The position numbers and the translations under genes were made by a program. Below the pieces are notes generated by a model. The model saw only the letters and a program-made list of their open reading frames with translations, ran no database searches and was not told the DNA's origin. 33,915 bases of DNA, from assembly GCF_014653575.1 (NCBI RefSeq), contig NZ_BNAQ01000012.1, positions 1 to 33,915 of the forward strand, written 5' to 3'. The DNA is from Sphingomonas glacialis. GTDB lineage: Bacteria > Pseudomonadota > Alphaproteobacteria > Sphingomonadales > Sphingomonadaceae. Below, one piece after another: positions 32,814-33,915 of this stretch (within the stretch, counting starts at the first letter, position 1; every line of letters begins with the position of its first letter).

Positions 32814-33686
32814 TTAATCCCTGCTAGCCCGTAGCCTTCCAGCATCGCGCGCAGGCGGTGTGCCGAACATCCGCGTGTACTCACGACTAAATTGCGATGC
32901 GCTTTCATATCCGACCGCAAATGCTGCGCTTGTCGCATCGGCATCGGCGAGCAATAGCCGCCTCGCTTCCTGCAGGCGGAGAGTCTTCTGATATTGCAGG
33001 GGGCTCATGGCAGTGGCAGCCCGAAAATGGCGATGAAACGTTGCGACGCTCATCCCGGCAATTTCCACCAGTTCTTCAATTCTGACAACCCGATCCAAAT
33101 TCGTGCGCAAATGGGCGATGGTATCCCGAACTTGTGAAATCCGGCTACCGGCTCGCGCTGCCTGGCGAAGCACCGCTCCTTGCGGCCCCTGTAAAATGCG
33201 AAACAGAATTTCACGCTCGATCAAGGGCGCCAGCGTGTCGATTTCGTCTGGCGCATCGAGCAGTCGTAACATCCGCGACCAGGCATCACGCAGTTCGGGC
33301 GTCATCGCGCCGACCGCAAACGCGGTGGTATCGGCTTCGTCTTTATGAGGTCCATCAACAACCAGATCCGAAAGGATCTCCTGGTCGATCGCAAGCCGCA
33401 CTGCCACGTAGGGCGCCTCGGGCAGATCCTCGATCGTGACGCGCGATGCGGGCACGTCGATCGAAGCGATGAAAAAATGATTGCCGTCATAGTGCAGCGT
33501 GCGGTCTCCGATGACCACCTGCTTGGTGCCCCGCAACACGATGCCAAGCATGGGCTGGTATAGGGTCCCGATCGGCCAGCCCTGCGTCTGCGCGACATGG
33601 AGGCTAACGCGCGGAATCGACGCACGGTCCGATCGAGTGGCGTGGCGGTAGGCCAGGTCGGCGAGAGTTTCGTGCATTAAATCCAT
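32814..33686 (-). CDS. AraC-family transcriptional regulator
   Basis: 290 aa on the minus strand from ATG 33686; TTG 33701 in frame is possible. The N-terminal part is the AraC_N type ligand domain (LYQPMLGIVLRGTKQVVIGD, HFFIASIDVPASRVTIEDLP). The C-terminal 110 residues hold two helix-turn-helices: VRIEELVEIAGMSVATFHRH-FRAATAMSPLQYQKTLRLQE and then AFAVGYESASQFSREYTRMF-GTPP. It would bind DNA as a regulator responding to a small molecule. The target may be divergent or distant: no gene is visible in the remaining bases to the right. Full length for the family. Confidence 0.95.
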   Translation of the reverse strand: MDLMHETLADLAYRHATRSDRASIPRVSLHVAQTQGWPIGTLYQPMLGIVLRGTKQVVIGDRTLHYDGNHFFIASIDVPASRVTIEDLPEAPYVAVRLAIDQEILSDLVVDGPHKDEADTTAFAVGAMTPELRDAWSRMLRLLDAPDEIDTLAPLIEREILFRILQGPQGAVLRQAARAGSRISQVRDTIAHLRTNLDRVVRIEELVEIAGMSVATFHRHFRAATAMSPLQYQKTLRLQEARRLLLADADATSAAFAVGYESASQFSREYTRMFGTPPARDAGRLRASRD

Positions 33687-33796
33687 ATGGTTTTCGCTCA
33701 ACGTCTGGGCAAGCTTCGGGCGGATTGGATCGGCCGGTGATCGGATCGGGCAGAAGTTTGCGACAATCCGGCGCGGAGGAGCTGCGGGCAGGCGCT

Positions 33797-33828
33797 ATAA
33801 CGGGACATCGGCATAACGGGACATCGGC
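33797..33828. repeat. Perfect 2 x 16-bp tandem repeat
   Basis: ATAACGGGACATCGGC occurs twice without a gap (33797-33812 and 33813-33828), directly before the probable IS21 end. It may be a target-side feature or part of an IS end. Confidence 0.7.
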
Positions 33829-33838
33829 TGCCCCGCTT

Positions 33839-33915
33839 TGTAAATAGGCGTTGAACCGGGACCCCCGATCGGCGTCGAAGAGGGACCCCCTAACAGCATT
33901 GAGCCGACGTCGATG
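33839..33915. mobile_element. Probable end of an IS21-family element
   Basis: From TGTAAATAGGCG at 33839 the sequence holds two 20-bp repeats ending in GGGACCCCC (33847-33866 and 33871-33890, 17 of 20 identical). Multiple terminal repeats of this kind, with GGCGT(T/C)GAA-type cores, are typical of IS21 elements. The istA/istB genes would lie beyond the window. Confidence 0.4.

Overview
The window looks like an accessory region of an alphaproteobacterium of the Sphingomonadaceae (Sphingomonas-like). It is GC-rich, with strong G/C bias at third codon positions. It carries a Ti-type TraA relaxase with small TraC/TraD proteins and a DUF6118 protein, a sphingomonad-style ECF sigma factor, a type V autotransporter and many insertion-sequence remnants. 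I see no rRNA, tRNA or CRISPR array. All family assignments come from reading the translated sequence; no database search was possible.

Layout. 1-4.4 kb: a partial ECF sigma factor (minus strand, running off the left edge), small exported proteins (a glycine-zipper protein and two Tyr/Arg-rich ones), a frameshifted PilZ gene, an IS481 transposase stub, an exported NTF2-like protein, an HU-type DNA-binding protein and an acidic orphan. 4.5-10.2 kb: a mobilisation block with traC/traD-like genes, a left-handed beta-helix transferase (minus strand), a candidate oriT, the 1016-aa relaxase/helicase TraA and DUF6118. A small downstream gene is cut off at 10.15 kb. No traG coupling protein is seen beside traD, so the block looks like a mobilisable or decayed element. 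10.2-17.5 kb: a truncated IS701, a GNAT remnant, a 1561-aa autotransporter with a recent 711-bp tandem duplication, an internally deleted IS256 copy, and a second DUF6118 plus small-gene cassette.

17.5-23.7 kb: a secreted two-domain glycosidase-like protein, a third DUF6118 scrap abutting a frameshifted IS4 element, a 159-bp MITE-like element, an atypical NRAMP transporter with a possible structured leader, and a further decayed copy of the DUF6118-associated small gene. 23.8-31.2 kb is more orderly: AsmA, a small glycine-zipper protein, a DUF2721-cardiolipin synthase pair (overlapping start and stop) and, divergently, kup followed at once by a ParB-like nuclease-family gene. 31.2-33.9 kb: a terminator, a fragment of an ECF sigma gene closely related to the one at the left edge, an exported aspartic protease with two DTG motifs, an AraC regulator and probably the end of an IS21-family element.

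The main theme is repeated breakage of one conserved pair, DUF6118 plus a small soluble protein. The pair appears intact or in pieces at three or four places, nearly always against an IS element. The exported and membrane proteins (autotransporter, AsmA, cardiolipin synthase, glycine-zipper proteins, Kup, NRAMP) give the rest of the window an envelope and ion-homeostasis character. The clearest leads are the DUF6118 cassette family, the autotransporter duplication with only silent differences, a cardiolipin synthase ended early by one in-frame stop, the bilobal aspartic protease and the atypical NRAMP.
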